Assembly (NCBI GenBank): GCA_963932145.1
Contig: OZ010578.1
Location: 22,900,827 to 22,964,826, forward strand
Reading direction: 5' to 3'
DNA length: 64,000 nt
Source: Acanthosepion lycidas
Lineage: Eukaryota; Mollusca; Cephalopoda; Sepiida; Sepiidae
This document shows, piece by piece, positions 1-11,169 of the stretch; the stretch's first letter is position 1; each line of letters begins with the position of its first letter. The notes beneath the pieces are model-generated. The model ran no database searches and was not told the DNA's origin. It saw only the letters and a program-made list of their open reading frames with translations. A program made the translations under genes and the position numbers.

Positions 1-179
1 TCTCATTTATATCCAAATTTATAATCATCAATAGAATCCCCAGGGTGAATAAATTTTTTTCCTAGGTGGTCGGGAAGGGGTCATTTATATTAGTAAGATT
101 AAAAATTATTTTAACACCCAAAACAATAGACAAACAATATTTTTAGTAAAAAATCAGGTGTGTCACTTTTATCGAACAG

Positions 180-181
<2 letters not shown>

Positions 182-234
<53 letters not shown>
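182..234. repeat. (TA)n followed by (GA)n microsatellite
   Basis: A pure TA run passes directly into a GA run. Apparent reading frames here encode only YI or RE repeats and are not genes. Confidence 0.95.
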
Positions 235-235
<1 letters not shown>

Positions 236-305
236 CACACGTGGCCTGACGATTGCATATAGCATGAAACAGACTGTCGCCTCTAAGTGTTGACTTCTAT
301 GTACA

Positions 306-310
<5 letters not shown>

Positions 311-346
<36 letters not shown>
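311..346. repeat. (TA)n microsatellite
   Basis: A TA run that ends immediately before the MITE at 351. The MITE's TA target duplication makes such tracts natural landing sites. Confidence 0.95.
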
Positions 347-348
<2 letters not shown>

Positions 349-350
349 TA

Positions 351-429
351 TTAGGTTGGTGCAAAAATAATGTCGTTTTCTCACATATGTTACTATGTGA
401 AAAAATGACATTATTTTTGCATAACCTAA
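351..429. mobile_element. Palindromic mariner-type MITE, 79 bp
   Basis: The element starts TTAGGTTGGTGCAAAAAT and ends in an imperfect reverse complement ending CCTAA, flanked by TA on both sides. It has no coding capacity and is essentially one hairpin. The terminal sequence resembles the ends of the human Hsmar1/MADE1 mariner group, so transposition in trans by a mariner transposase is inferred. Related copies lie at 29.2-30.05, 44.48, 51.80, 52.24 and 62.22 kb. Confidence 0.85.
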
Positions 430-431
430 TA

Positions 432-797
432 TTTACAGTTGGAATTAAGATACCTTTAGTTAATGATTATTTACACCTGCGAATTTTAATTTTAAAAGGG
501 AACGTATTGGGAGGTGTGGGGAGAAGAAGAAGGCACCGTTACTGGAATTATATTATGTAGGTAGAAATAGACTGGGGGGAAGGTGGGTGGACCGATAAGC
601 TGACCTACATACTAATGGTCATACGGCCGAAATTTATTTCGATGGGAATTCACGGAAAATTAAGAAAACGGGAAAAACAATCAAGAGGTAACTTTGGTAA
701 AATGAAAGAGAGTTAATTCGGAATTATTGGTATTAAATTCGTGTATATATCAGAGCTCAAAGTTTGGGGGAGAGTTTTCAAATATTTCGAGGGAATT

Positions 798-799
<2 letters not shown>
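432..799. other. Unannotated AT-rich stretch
   Basis: I see no recognisable coding sequence, terminal repeat or tandem structure here. Confidence 0.6.

Positions 800-840
<41 letters not shown>
800..840. repeat. (TA)n microsatellite
   Basis: A pure TA run of about 40 bases. Confidence 0.95.
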
Positions 841-842
<2 letters not shown>

Positions 843-1919
843 GTACCCATGCGTTTGTTGACGTTAAGAACATCCACATTCATGCACATAGATACACTAG
901 CTGATATGTATTTACAAATAATCTATGTTAGGATGAAATATTTTCAAAAGGTAACTAAGGTGGTTTAGATAAGTTAGGAAAGTCCAGGGATTAACTTAAC
1001 CATAATTAGACGGAATTACCATAAAAGAAATAAAATTATTGTTCGCTACGCATGTATAATCACTAATTATTTCCATATCTATATAGTCTTACGTCACTTC
1101 TTCAACTTGTAATGTAATGTGTATTGGTAAGTGATCCTTTAACAACTATCTATTATCTTCTTGTATTAACGTATGTTAAATATTAGGAAATCTTCTAATG
1201 GTAGTAAAATTTGATTACTCAAGACTGGATATACTGAATAGTATATAATAATTATATATAGGATATAGACTGACATATATACATATATATGTGTGTGTGT
1301 CTCCTCACACATACCTACACCTACACTTATATACATATATACCCCGGCGCACCCATATATCCGCATATGCATCCAAATTAAAGAACTTATTTAATCTTCC
1401 TAAACCTGTTGTAACATAATATTTAATTAGCCCAGAGATTATCTAATCATTTATTATTATATTATAATCCATTTAGAGGAGATTTAATGCCCACATGTAT
1501 TGAATATCAAGGATAATTCCCTAGATAACCTCAAGTATAAGAAAAGGAAATCAAAAGAATTTTACTGAAGCAAAGAGAAAGGGAAACTTTCGTGGGAAAA
1601 TTATTGATAGTCATCAAGAATTATTGGTGACTTGCTGATGGAGGAGGGGTGTGTATATGGACGGAAGCAGATGGTAAATTGGTAAGGATATAAAAGGAAG
1701 CGAGAAGTCAGATGTTCAGTTTGACAGTTCATTGAATAGTTGATTTTCTTATTAAGGAATATTAATTCAATTGGGTTCAGTCCGGAGTAGGGACGAGCTG
1801 AGATTCTCAGGGGAATATCATCCTATGACAGTTTACGCTGGTTCAATGGGAGTTTAGGTAAGCTCAAATATCCTGCGGTAATGGCATTGTAATTAGTTCA
1901 TTATATCCATTTATATCCG
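841..1919. other. Unannotated AT-rich stretch
   Basis: No gene is recognised. A degenerate TA/TG/CA patch lies at about 1,245-1,345. The rest is unique-looking sequence without supported features. Confidence 0.6.
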
Positions 1920-2114
1920 TTTTTAAAGGTATAATATCATTTCAAACCCTACATAAAATCTTGAACCATTGGGGCTATATATATATATATATACAGAGAG
2001 AGAGAGAGAGAAAGAAAGAAAGAAAGAAAGAGACAGAGAGATATATATAAAGAAAGACTGAGAGGTAATATAAGTGGTCAGTATATATACACACACACGC
2101 ATACACACACACAT

Positions 2115-2210
<96 letters not shown>
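1920..2210. repeat. Compound microsatellite with a 60-bp leader shared with 63.0 kb
   Basis: A leader of about 60 bases (containing AATATCATTTCAAAC and GAACCATTGGGGC) runs into TA, GA, GAAA, CA and long TA tracts. The same leader, with a few changes, precedes the TA tract at 62,999-63,060. The TA tract therefore seems to be part of a dispersed repeat and not a random expansion. Confidence 0.85.
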
Positions 2211-2211
<1 letters not shown>

Positions 2212-2214
2212 AAG

Positions 2215-2787
2215 AAATAATCACACATAGAATCAATCAGAAATATTAATCTGATTACTGGTGACATCCGTCACTAGAAACATAATATATGCATTAAAAT
2301 ACTGTTAATCCATAGAGTGAAGTGATCCTCGTCGAAACCATTGATGTCTGTAGTTTTCAGTTTATTTGATGTTAAAATGCTAGTACTTACGAATAGTCCT
2401 CTATTCATCATCAAGCATGTTTTTTTTCCTTATAAAATCAAAAACTTGAAGACGAAATACTTGTTTGTCGACCGAGAGATGTTTTTTGAATATCTGCTAT
2501 TAATGACGGTTATGAACAATTTCGGGAATTGTTTCGGGATTTCAAAATTTTAAGTGAGAATTTTATTTAAATATTTCTTGTGATGTGTTAAATCCACGAA
2601 TTCTATTTTACAAGTGTATTCAGTTTATATGTCATGAACTAAGCATATAGTTTAATAATGTAGTGTAATGCCTTAGTAATAGTAGTTTTTACATGAGAAA
2701 ATCGTTCCATCGGGCTTATCTAATATTCTGAAATCATCTTCACATATTTTCCCTGACTATATCAAACTCTACTTGGAATCATAAGTA
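2215..2787. other. AT-rich stretch upstream of the Penelope element
   Basis: It contains a short open frame (2,341-2,553) that I do not recognise. I looked for a copy of the 3' tail of the downstream Penelope element, as expected for a pseudo-LTR, and did not see one. Confidence 0.5.
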
Positions 2788-4931
2788 AAAGATTTTAAAT
2801 TTTCCGAGGAACAAACCTTTTTAAAAGCCACATTTCTAGGACGTGAACCAAAGTTAAAAAACAGCATGTCTCGCATCACAGCTGAGAGACTTCGATCCGA
2901 GGTGACCAAAATTAATCAAAAACACATCAGGAGTTTAAAACTAAAATTCCATACTTTATGTGATCGCAGCTGTTGGAAGAAAATGGGTAGAACGGATCTA
3001 GTCACCAATATCTCCAAAACCACACTTAGCACTATAGAGACTGAAGCCCTTAGCTTTGGTCTAAAGTTTGCAACTGGTTCAAAAGACCACAATATTAGCA
3101 AACTGATAAATCTAAACTACAAACACAGTGATTCTGACTTCCATAAAGTTTTTATCCAAGGCATTTTAGCTGCCTCTTTTGATGGCCAAAATATGGAATT
3201 TACTTTACCTAAGAGGTATATGAATGCCTTAAAATCCTTGTCTATGAATAATAATATTATTATATCTCCTTCGGATAAAGGATGGGGTGTTGTTGTCATG
3301 GACACCATTGCTTACAACCAGAAAATGTTGGACTTGCTAAATGATAGAAACACTTATGAACAGATCTCCCCTATACGAGTTTCTAAGAATCTAAAAGAAT
3401 TCAATAGGTCCTATAAGAAACTGATATGTAATGAAGATAATATTTGGCTTTCCCTTATTAACTACCACCCCACCGTCCCTAAAATTTATGGTCTCCCCAA
3501 AACCCATAAGTCTAACATTCCATTAAGGCCCATCATCTCGGGTATAGGCTCAGCTCCTCATAATATCGCTAGGTTTTTAACTAAATTTTCTAACTCCAAT
3601 TCTGGGCACCATGCGTAACGCACATGTAAAGAATTCAGGCTCTCTTCTAAATAAGTTGAGTAATATTGATATAGGTAACAAATCCTTAGCTAGCTTAGAC
3701 ATTAAATCTTTATTTACTAATATACCTGTTGATAAATGTATTAAACGATTAGAGAACCACCTTAAGAAAATTGACTTTAAGCTACCTTTCACTATTCTAA
3801 ATGCATCAAATTATGCATCCTATGCACTTTCAGTATAATAATATTTATTATAAACAAAAATTTGGTTTACCAATGGGGAGTCCTCTCTCTGGATTCCTAG
3901 CATACATATTTCTAGAATTTCTTGAATCTGGACCTTTTAAAAATGTCATTCCACCTGATACACATTACTTCCGATACATCGATGACATTTTATTTATCTA
4001 CCCATATAAACATGATTTAAATGAGATTACTGATAGATTAAATAAAATAGAACCTACTACAGAATTTACCTATGAACTTGAGTCTAATAATTCTTTACCT
4101 TCTTTAGACATACTACTCATTAAAAATAAAAATAAATTAGAATTCAAAGTATATCGTAAACCCACATGTAAAAATGACTATTTACACTTTTACTCTCACC
4201 ATGATACTAACACTAAGAGGGGTATTATTATTGGATTCTACTTCAGGGCTCTTCGCATCTGTTCAGCAAAATATTTAGATGATGAATTCACATATATTGA
4301 GGATACCTTTTCAAATCTTTCGTATCCGAGACAATTATTACTGAGAGCTAAAAATAAAGCGTTGAAAATTCACTCATCAGCGCAAAATGACACCTCGAAG
4401 GCCACTACATCAGTGAAAGGTACACTTTCAGCTGCCCCTGATAATAATTCTTTTGGTCGCATCTTTCTACCAAATAACCATTTGACCGAACGTATCTCCA
4501 ATAATTTAAATGCGTTAAAAATTAAAACTACAATATTACCTACTAGAACTATCCGTAGTTTATTAAATAGCACCAGTAAACAACATATTACATCCGATGC
4601 TTGCATCTACCAAATCTCATGCAAAAACTGTGACTTAAAATATGTGGGTGAAACATGTAGGTCAGTAAAATCTCGTGTTTTCGAGCATAAACGAGATATT
4701 CGCCTCGGAAATTTAAACAATGCTTTAGTTGCACACACAACTAAAGCAGATCATAATTTCGATTTTGATTCCGTGAAGATTTTAAAATATTTTCATAATA
4801 AAAATCTTAGGAGGATTTATGAAGCAGGCATAATATCCATCTCACGTACGGTGAATACTAGACCTGGCTTCTTTAGCATTTCCCCTTTTCTAGCGAGATT
4901 AATGCTCGACATGCGTACATATAAATTTTAG
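2788..4931 (+). pseudogene. Penelope-like element polyprotein (reverse transcriptase + GIY-YIG), two frameshifts
   Basis: This is a Penelope-type retroelement protein of about 715 residues read across three frames. The first frame is open from 2,788, just after a stop, and carries the N-terminal region and RT blocks with GLPKTHK and RPIISGIGS. It is interrupted near 3,600-3,615, where the frame changes. A second shift near 3,826-3,840 leads to the main frame, which holds LPMGSPLSG, the catalytic YIDD of YFRYIDDILFIY (about 3,967-4,002) and a C-terminal GIY-YIG domain (KYVGETCR, then EHKRD, about 4,639-4,695). In this family RT and nuclease act in target-primed integration. The catalytic motifs are intact, so the copy is a fairly recent fossil. 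The 3' UTR holds a hammerhead-like fold at 5,146. A separate host gene is very unlikely. Confidence 0.93.
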
Positions 4932-5145
4932 ATCAAAATAGAATTCTTTTCATTTTTCAATTTTCATTCAAAATACTCAAATTTTAGGAATACGTTTTCA
5001 CAGCGTCGCCCACGTGACGACAACGTGACCATGTTTAAACGGAACGCTGATCTTATAAAACTTTCAGTTATCTGTTTGGATAAGTCTTGTTTTTATGTCC
5101 ATCGTCTTTGTCATGTTGAATTGATAATGTTAATTATATTTTATA

Positions 5146-5197
5146 AATATGTCCTGAAGATAGTTTATTAAACCGAAACGTCCGACGTTGACATATT
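5146..5197 (+). ncRNA. Hammerhead-ribozyme-like fold in the Penelope 3' tail
   Basis: The parts read in type-I order. Stem I is AATATGTC (5,146-5,153) pairing with GACATATT (5,190-5,197), 8 bp. The core is CTGAAGA (5,154-5,160), matching CUGANGA. Stem II is GTTT/AAAC (5,163-5,166 and 5,170-5,173). GAA (5,175-5,177) is followed by stem III, ACGT/ACGT with a CCG loop (5,178-5,188), and then T at 5,189 as the predicted cleavage nucleotide. Penelope-like elements are known to carry minimal type-I hammerheads, and the position 215 bases after the stop codon fits. The odd point is that two bases precede stem II on its 5' side and one follows it, so activity may be weak or lost. Confidence 0.65.
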
Positions 5198-5290
5198 AAC
5201 ATTAAAACAGCATAATTGCATATAAGGATTTTTGTTTGTTTTTTCCGTATATTTTCTTCATACTGTCGGATCTATATCCATATATTTGCT

Positions 5291-5293
<3 letters not shown>

Positions 5294-5356
<63 letters not shown>
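5294..5356. repeat. (TA)n microsatellite after the Penelope tail
   Basis: A pure TA run starting about 100 bases past the hammerhead fold. It may mark the 3' junction of the element. Confidence 0.95.
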
Positions 5357-5359
<3 letters not shown>

Positions 5360-5420
5360 GTGGTGCAGTTCAATTTATATTACAATGAATCATTCAAACA
5401 AAAAGTAAATTAGTGAAGTC

Positions 5421-5592
5421 AGTGATATAAAATGACGAAATCCCTTCGCTAAGAAAATTTTAAATGTGCAAAACAAAATACAAAATAAAGAATCATTAAA
5501 AAAATAAGGATCATAACATTCAACGAGTGATTTGTAGGCAAATGCACCTTTAAAATTTTGTTAGCGAAGGGATTTCGCCATTTTATATCATT
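5421..5592. mobile_element. Foldback MITE, about 172 bp, unrelated to the TTAGG family
   Basis: Left arm 5,421-5,470 and right arm 5,543-5,592 are inverted repeats of about 50 bases with about four mismatches. Both contain CGAAATCCCTTCGCTAA and a TGATATAAAATG end. The 70-base centre is AT-rich and non-coding. Size and structure fit a non-autonomous DNA element. I could not define a target duplication, so the superfamily is open. Confidence 0.75.
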
Positions 5593-6125
5593 AACTTTAG
5601 TAACACTGAATGTGACCAAATGAGTTTTATTTTTCAACATAACGCCCCTTGCGGTTTACACACTTCGTCTATCGCTGGTGAATGCTTCGATTCTATTGTT
5701 GAAGAATTTGTCATCCTGTTGGGCAAAAAGTCATCAACACCAGATATGACGTCATCATGTGATACTTGTCCCCAGCCAAGTCTTTATGCATGTGGGGATC
5801 ATAGTGATATAGACCAAATTAGGAAGAGAGGCTGATGAACCAGTTAAAAACCACAGTCACTGTCAACATACATTAAAAAAAAGGACTTGTCCGATCGGGC
5901 ATTTTTCTGATGAAACAAGAAAACTTTCGTCAGTTTTCAAGACGTTTCTTCTTGATAGTCTTTCGCAACTGTCTCATTAAGTCGACATTGCTCTCTCCAT
6001 TGCCGGTGTGGCCCTTTAGAAGATAGTCAATAAACAATGAATTTTGCATCAAATAACACCGAGACTATCATATTCCCTGCCTATGAATTGACTTTGGACA
6101 TATTCGTAACTGCCGTCTTATCAAC
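5593..6125. other. Unrecognised stretch with mid GC
   Basis: It holds an open frame at 5,620-5,835 whose product I do not recognise on either strand. The sequence is less AT-rich than its surroundings and ends at the start of the next Penelope fragment, so it may belong to another decayed element. Confidence 0.4.
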
Positions 6126-6139
6126 AATCAATGATATTT

Positions 6140-7060
6140 CAGATTTAATAATAATTTTTATAAACAAAAATTTGGACTACCAGAGTTGTTTCTAAGTGTG
6201 GTGCTGGCAAGTATTTTCTTCGAAATTCTTGGATCGATATGCTTCCGAAATATTGATGTTAGTTTATTGATATATCCCCGCCCGACTGATTTACCTGGTC
6301 TTGTAGGTGAACTAAACAAATTCAAATATGTCATGCATATGAAATGGAAACAAAAATACTTTTAATCTTGCTAGATATGATATTACACCGCGTTAAATCC
6401 ATGAAAAATTAATTCACAAAAATAATCTCATAAATTTCTTTTCTCACCAAAACTACAAAATAAAATTCCTGAATAACCAGAGAATTCTATTTAAGAGCAC
6501 TCGGATTTTGGAATCGTCACTGTTTACATGAAAAGAAGAAATACATTGAAAATAATTTTAAACTCCTACATTATCCGAATTCTTTCATGTTCAATCTGAA
6601 ACAAAAGGTTCATAAAATATTTCATAATGGAAGATTTTTTCCTTCCGGTCCAACCACATGAATCAAAATACATTGTTCTACTATCATAACTATAAGTGAA
6701 AAGAATTTATCCAAAATAAATTTGTCACAACCAGAAAACAATATAAATCTTAAATAATACAAAACAAAATAATAATTTACTCTGTCACCTGTAATAAAAG
6801 TCACAAAGAATACATTGAAGAAACCTCAAGGAATTTAAATACAATGTTATACGAAAAGGGATCTTTTACAAACAGAACGCACTAAATGCATCAGCGACTG
6901 ACCGTTGGGTTTGTTTTAAATCATATTACTCTAATTAAAAGAGAAAATAATTTACTAATACTTAAATGTTTAGAAAATTATTTTCACATCTTCTATTATC
7001 ACAACGTGCGATATTTAATAAATGATAGAAACACAAACAAAATAAGGAACTAAATGAAAT
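6140..7060 (+). pseudogene. Second Penelope-like element, heavily decayed
   Basis: Translation in shifting frames gives FYKQKFGLP, the same RT block as the element at 3,850, then LASIFFEILGS, a lost YIDD region reading SLLIYPR, and further segments resembling the RT thumb. From about 6,800 a GIY-YIG remnant appears (YIEETSRNLNT, then KRDLLQTERT). Many stops and shifts make it a pseudogene. It matches the family of the intact-motif Penelope copy upstream, in the same orientation, so this may be an older insertion of that family. The 5' half of the RT is missing. Confidence 0.75.
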
Positions 7061-7099
7061 CGGTTAAACTATATGTCCAAAATATATTTTTTTGAAATA

Positions 7100-7860
7100 T
7101 TAAGTTAAATTTAAAATTCTCAACATCATCTTTCCTTTATGGCTATTTATATATACGGATGTATGGTGCATTGTCGGTAGTCTATTTTAGTGGTTATTCT
7201 ACCGGAAGTCGTTTCTTTGTTTATGTATTTATTTGGGTTAAATTATTTTGCTTGTTTTTATTTATTTTTATTTTTATTTTTCATTTCTTATCTTATATAT
7301 TCATTTATTTATTTTTTATTATTTCAATAGGTGTCTTTATTAACGTAGTAAAACTTTGTTTATATCGCTTATTTAATATTTTTGTTTTGGTTTAGGAAGA
7401 TAATTAAAGCTATTTATTCAATTTTAGTGTTTATTGTTGTAGTTTATTCTAACTATTTTTTTTTTTTTGGCTGTAGCGGTTTTTAATTTGTTTATTACTT
7501 CATGTTTTTATTTGGATTGATTATCTTTATTTGTTTTTTCTAACGGATAGTTTATCGAGATCGGTTTGTTAGTTTATTTATTTATTTATTTATTTGAATG
7601 AATTTAGGTCAAATTTTACCTGTTATTATTAATTTGTTATACTGTATATTTTCTCTTTTCGGGTTTCGATATTTAAATAATGTAGTATTTTTTTTTCTTT
7701 TATCATTATATAACAGTTATACCTACTTTTTTCTTCCGATTTTTGGTTTGATTTTTATAGTCTAACTAATATTATTATTTACGTTATTTATTTGGGTTCA
7801 TTGATTTTGTTTCTTTTTTTTATTTTGTCTATTCTAACAGGTGTGGTTTGGTAATGTGTT
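7100..7860. other. T-rich stretch with degenerate internal repeats
   Basis: Long runs of TTTA/TTTTA, with several loosely repeated phrases such as GGGTTAA followed by TTATTTTGCTT. Open frames here are low-complexity artefacts. It lies downstream (minus sense) of the PLE at 7,862-8,990 and may be its decayed 3' region. Confidence 0.5.
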
Positions 7861-7861
7861 T

Positions 7862-8990
7862 GGGTTAATTTATTTTGCTTATTTTATTGTCATTTTGTTT
7901 ATTTTTATTTTATTTTATTTTTTCCGTTTTCGATTTTTAAGTAACGTAGTAAAAATTTGTTTTCAAGTCTGCATTTTGAGATGAGCTCGGATCTTTTATT
8001 TAATAATTTATTTTGGTCTGGGAAGGTAATGATAGCTATTTTTCCTCCAAGCAAAGTTTGCGAGTTTTTGATTGGTTGTTGTAGACTGATGAACTTTTCC
8101 TTATTTTCCAAGATATTTCTGGTGCGATGTGCGTTTTGTTTATAATTTCCCAGATATACTTAGAAAGCATTGTGCTGGTCACATATTTATCATTTGTGAA
8201 AGATGTTTTGTGTGCATATTTCCTTTGTTCCCAGGGTCCTTCAGTTACTCCTATGTATACTTTTTCTTTATTGTCTGGTGATTTTATCGTTATCGATTTA
8301 TATTACGTTGTTTTATCATTATCGATTTATATTACGTTGTTTTGTAAACAATTACCGTTTAAGGAGAAAATAAATTATTAAATAAAAGATCCGAGCTCAT
8401 CTCAAAATGCAGACTTGAAAACAATTTTTTACTACGTTACTTAAAAATCGAAAACGGAAAAAATAAAATAAAAATAAATAAAATGACAATAAAATAAGCA
8501 AAATAAATTAACCCAATTCGTTCTGTATTCTGCAGTTGCATGTGGGTTTAATTTCTTCGTGTGGTTTGCTGATAATTTTCCTGTTGTACTTTTTTATTAT
8601 TTGTACCATGTTCTCGGTGAAACTGTAGCTGATTTTTACTGTGTTTTTCTTGAATATTTTATGTATGGTGCTTTATTCCGAAAAGTGTTTGTGTAAGAGT
8701 TTGAAGAATATTTTTCCGACGTTTGTTTTTAAGTTTTTGCTGTACGGTGGGTTGAACCATATATTTCTTTTCCTGTTGGTCTTGTTTGTATTCTATTTTT
8801 AAAATATTCCATTCTACCCTAGGAGTTTTATTAACATTTTTAAATTCCAAAAAAATATTTAGAAAGAGACGTACAATTTTTATAAGTACTATTAGCGAAG
8901 GATAAGATTTATTGGTACCAACTAGTCTTAAAAGAATTCTTACTACCAATATGAAATTTTTCAACAGTCGGATTTACTATTGTCGAAGCA
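7862..8990 (-). pseudogene. Third Penelope-like copy (IWFNPPYS type), split by its own inverted 3' end
   Basis: Read on the minus strand from about 8,800, one frame gives [16 protein letters not shown], then KNTVKISYSFTENM and CNCR, which is the region before the nuclease in one PLE branch. The GIY-YIG domain follows near 8,265 (KVYIGVTEGPWEQR, later LSKYIWE) and ends in a typical tail (LLNKRSELISKCR, near 7,980). Between the two parts, at 8,366-8,515, sits an inverted copy of the tail. RT is absent, so the copy is 5'-truncated. The protein type differs from the copies at 2.8 and 6.1 kb, so a second PLE lineage is present. There are stops and shifts throughout. Confidence 0.85.
8366..8515. 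repeat. Inverted duplication of 7,862-8,014 inside the PLE
   Basis: About 150 bases at 8,366-8,515 are the near-perfect reverse complement of 7,862-8,014, which covers the end of the PLE coding region and its 3' flank. The two arms are separated by about 350 bases. The insertion replaces the segment between the CNCR motif and the GIY-YIG domain. A 29-base direct duplication also lies nearby at about 8,281-8,340. Confidence 0.9.
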
Positions 8991-9049
8991 GAGATAAAAA
9001 TCCAATGAAAAATTTGCAAGGTTATTTAAAGTGGCACGGCATCACGGCT

Positions 9050-9440
9050 TTATTCACTTTCCGACCCGCTGTAATGTAGCTTACTTGTCCCTGTTCTATA
9101 AATATTTACACGGAAATTGTTCTGATTAACTTTCCTGTGTCTAACTAGACTTTATGAATTTAAGTGCCGTACTAGATTGGCGGCAACGTCTCATCATTTT
9201 ACAGTTGAGATGACTCGGTGTTACCATAAGTTCTAGGCTAACGTTTTCTTCTATCACACTTCCCGATTGTGGAACACTCTTCTGGCATCTGATTTTCCAG
9301 TCAACATTGATCTTCAAAAATTTAAATGCATTGTTACTCGTTATCTTCTACCTTCTTAATTGCTGTTCTTTTATTGTTCTCTCTCCTTAATAATGCTTTC
9401 TTTCTCTCGCATTCTCTCGCACTCAGTAACCCCTTTGAGC
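9050..9440 (+). pseudogene. LINE C-terminal remnant (same family as 31.1 kb)
   Basis: Frames read LSLFYKYLHGNCSD and later a decayed version of the terminal block that in the better copy (31,171-31,935) reads SRLWNSP followed by CFPDSYNLQLFK. A 3' region with AACCCCTTTGAGC and TTTAGTGGC also matches the 3' UTR of that copy. Stops and frameshifts are frequent, and only about the last 100 codons are represented. It is a typical 5'-truncated, dead LINE insertion. Confidence 0.7.
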
Positions 9441-11105
9441 TTTAGTGGCTTTATTACCTTAATTGATGTGGAATCATTATAAAAACACATCATATTCAAG
9501 ATTCACGAAGATTTTCAAAATGTGAAAACAAGGAACATAATGAAAGATCCATTGTACCTTCCTGAAATATCAGAAAATATTTGGTTAAATATTTCAGACA
9601 CCGAGGTGTTAACCTTTAACAAAATATATTTATCAGATATGTCCTTATCTCAATTATTTTTGTCACAAGATTTTGGATATTAGTTCGTAGATAAAATGCA
9701 TATGAGCTGAAACATTATGTTTACAATAAACAAGACCAACATTCAAATATAAATAGAAACACTGCCTTGTGAAGTGTCGAAAGAAAAAAACTCAAAATTC
9801 AATTCTGATCTTCCAAACGTTGCTTTTTCCAATGATATAAAAACGTCATAAAACTTTATTTTACTTGATGTTTTAACAAGTTTTTATTGGAATATTTCTT
9901 CAATACTTCTTTTAAACTTTCATTAAAATCTGATGTATATTGAAAGCAAAGAAAATTCGTTTAGTAGGAGAAAAGAAGAACAATTTTTAAAAAGTAAGAA
10001 AGTTTATTTTTGCCTATAACCAAATAAATATTAGATATTTACATTTTTTCCGGAATTAAAATGATTTTCTTATTCATCAAAGAAAATATTTCACCATACC
10101 GGTTATCACAGAAATGAATGAATCTATCTCAAACATGTTATGAACAATGTTTTATTTTAATAGCTGTATTTTTAAAATGCCTACCTATTGTCTGGTTGCT
10201 CATTTTCGAAAATACTCGTCTAAGATGGGTAACTAATCCTTGTTTCAGAGAACCGCACAGGCACACTTGTGCATGCTGAGCACTCACAGAACAAACCTGT
10301 GTCTAATTGTTAAAATATACGTAACAGACTTTACTTTAAGCTTCTAGAAGGGAGCTTATAATATAAAATTAGATTTTGTTTATTTTTGTTTTTTTTTTTC
10401 GCTATTGTTCATCCAATGCAATGCCCAAGAATCACAGGTGGAGTGTTACAGAACATAGGATTTGGAGATTATGAGGATGTATATCCTCTCGATAGTCTGT
10501 CGCGGAACTAGCGACTTTTGAGAAAAACCTGTCCCAATAGAACTTCCACTTTACCTGGAAGTGAATTAGAATAATTCACTGATATCTACATGGCATGTCG
10601 GGCATTAGCTATGAAGCTGTGAACTGGAGGAACTGTCAGAATATTTTGCATGGAAATAGCGACAGAATAATGATAAGCTTTTGATGTTGTATCTCTCGGA
10701 AAAAGAGAAAATTGACGCTATTTTCGCTCAAACCCTTTTTCGTAATAACTGGTGTCTTCATCCTATTGCAACCATCAACAACTTCCGAAAATTTCGACCT
10801 ACCCAGTTTCTCTCAAAATTTTAGGATTAATCTGCCCCCTGGGATCATCTCATCAGGCCGATATTATCAAGAAATGACTCCTTGACAAATCGACTATGGT
10901 GACATTCGATCTCGGCACTCGTCATCGGAATGCTAACATCTGACTACTCGGCACTAACATAATGAAAACATACAGTGTATGAAGTATACAGTACAGAACG
11001 AGGTGCTATAAACATTCAATGAAATAACGCCTCAATTTCTATAGATTTTCTGTGGTTTTTATTATGCAGTTTCTAAACATAAACTCCAATTTTCTCTAAA
11101 ATATA
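9441..11105. other. Long stretch without recognised features
   Basis: AT-rich to about 10,380, then slightly higher GC from 10,430 to 11,000. I see no homology-like coding signal, terminal repeats or tandem array. A decayed transposon is possible in the second part but is not supported. Confidence 0.5.
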
Positions 11106-11124
11106 AGTGTTATTTTTATCATTA

Positions 11125-11162
11125 GCTATTATTATCATTATTATTATTATTATTATTATTAT
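11125..11162. repeat. (ATT)n microsatellite
   Basis: About a dozen ATT/ATC triplets, lying just past the 3' end (minus sense) of the LINE that follows. It could be that element's tail. Confidence 0.9.
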
Positions 11163-11169
11163 TCTATAT

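Noticed and set aside
7159-7395. Hydrophobic open frame that looks like a membrane protein
   Set aside because: T-rich low-complexity DNA automatically yields F/L/I-rich frames. There is no recognisable family or conserved motif.
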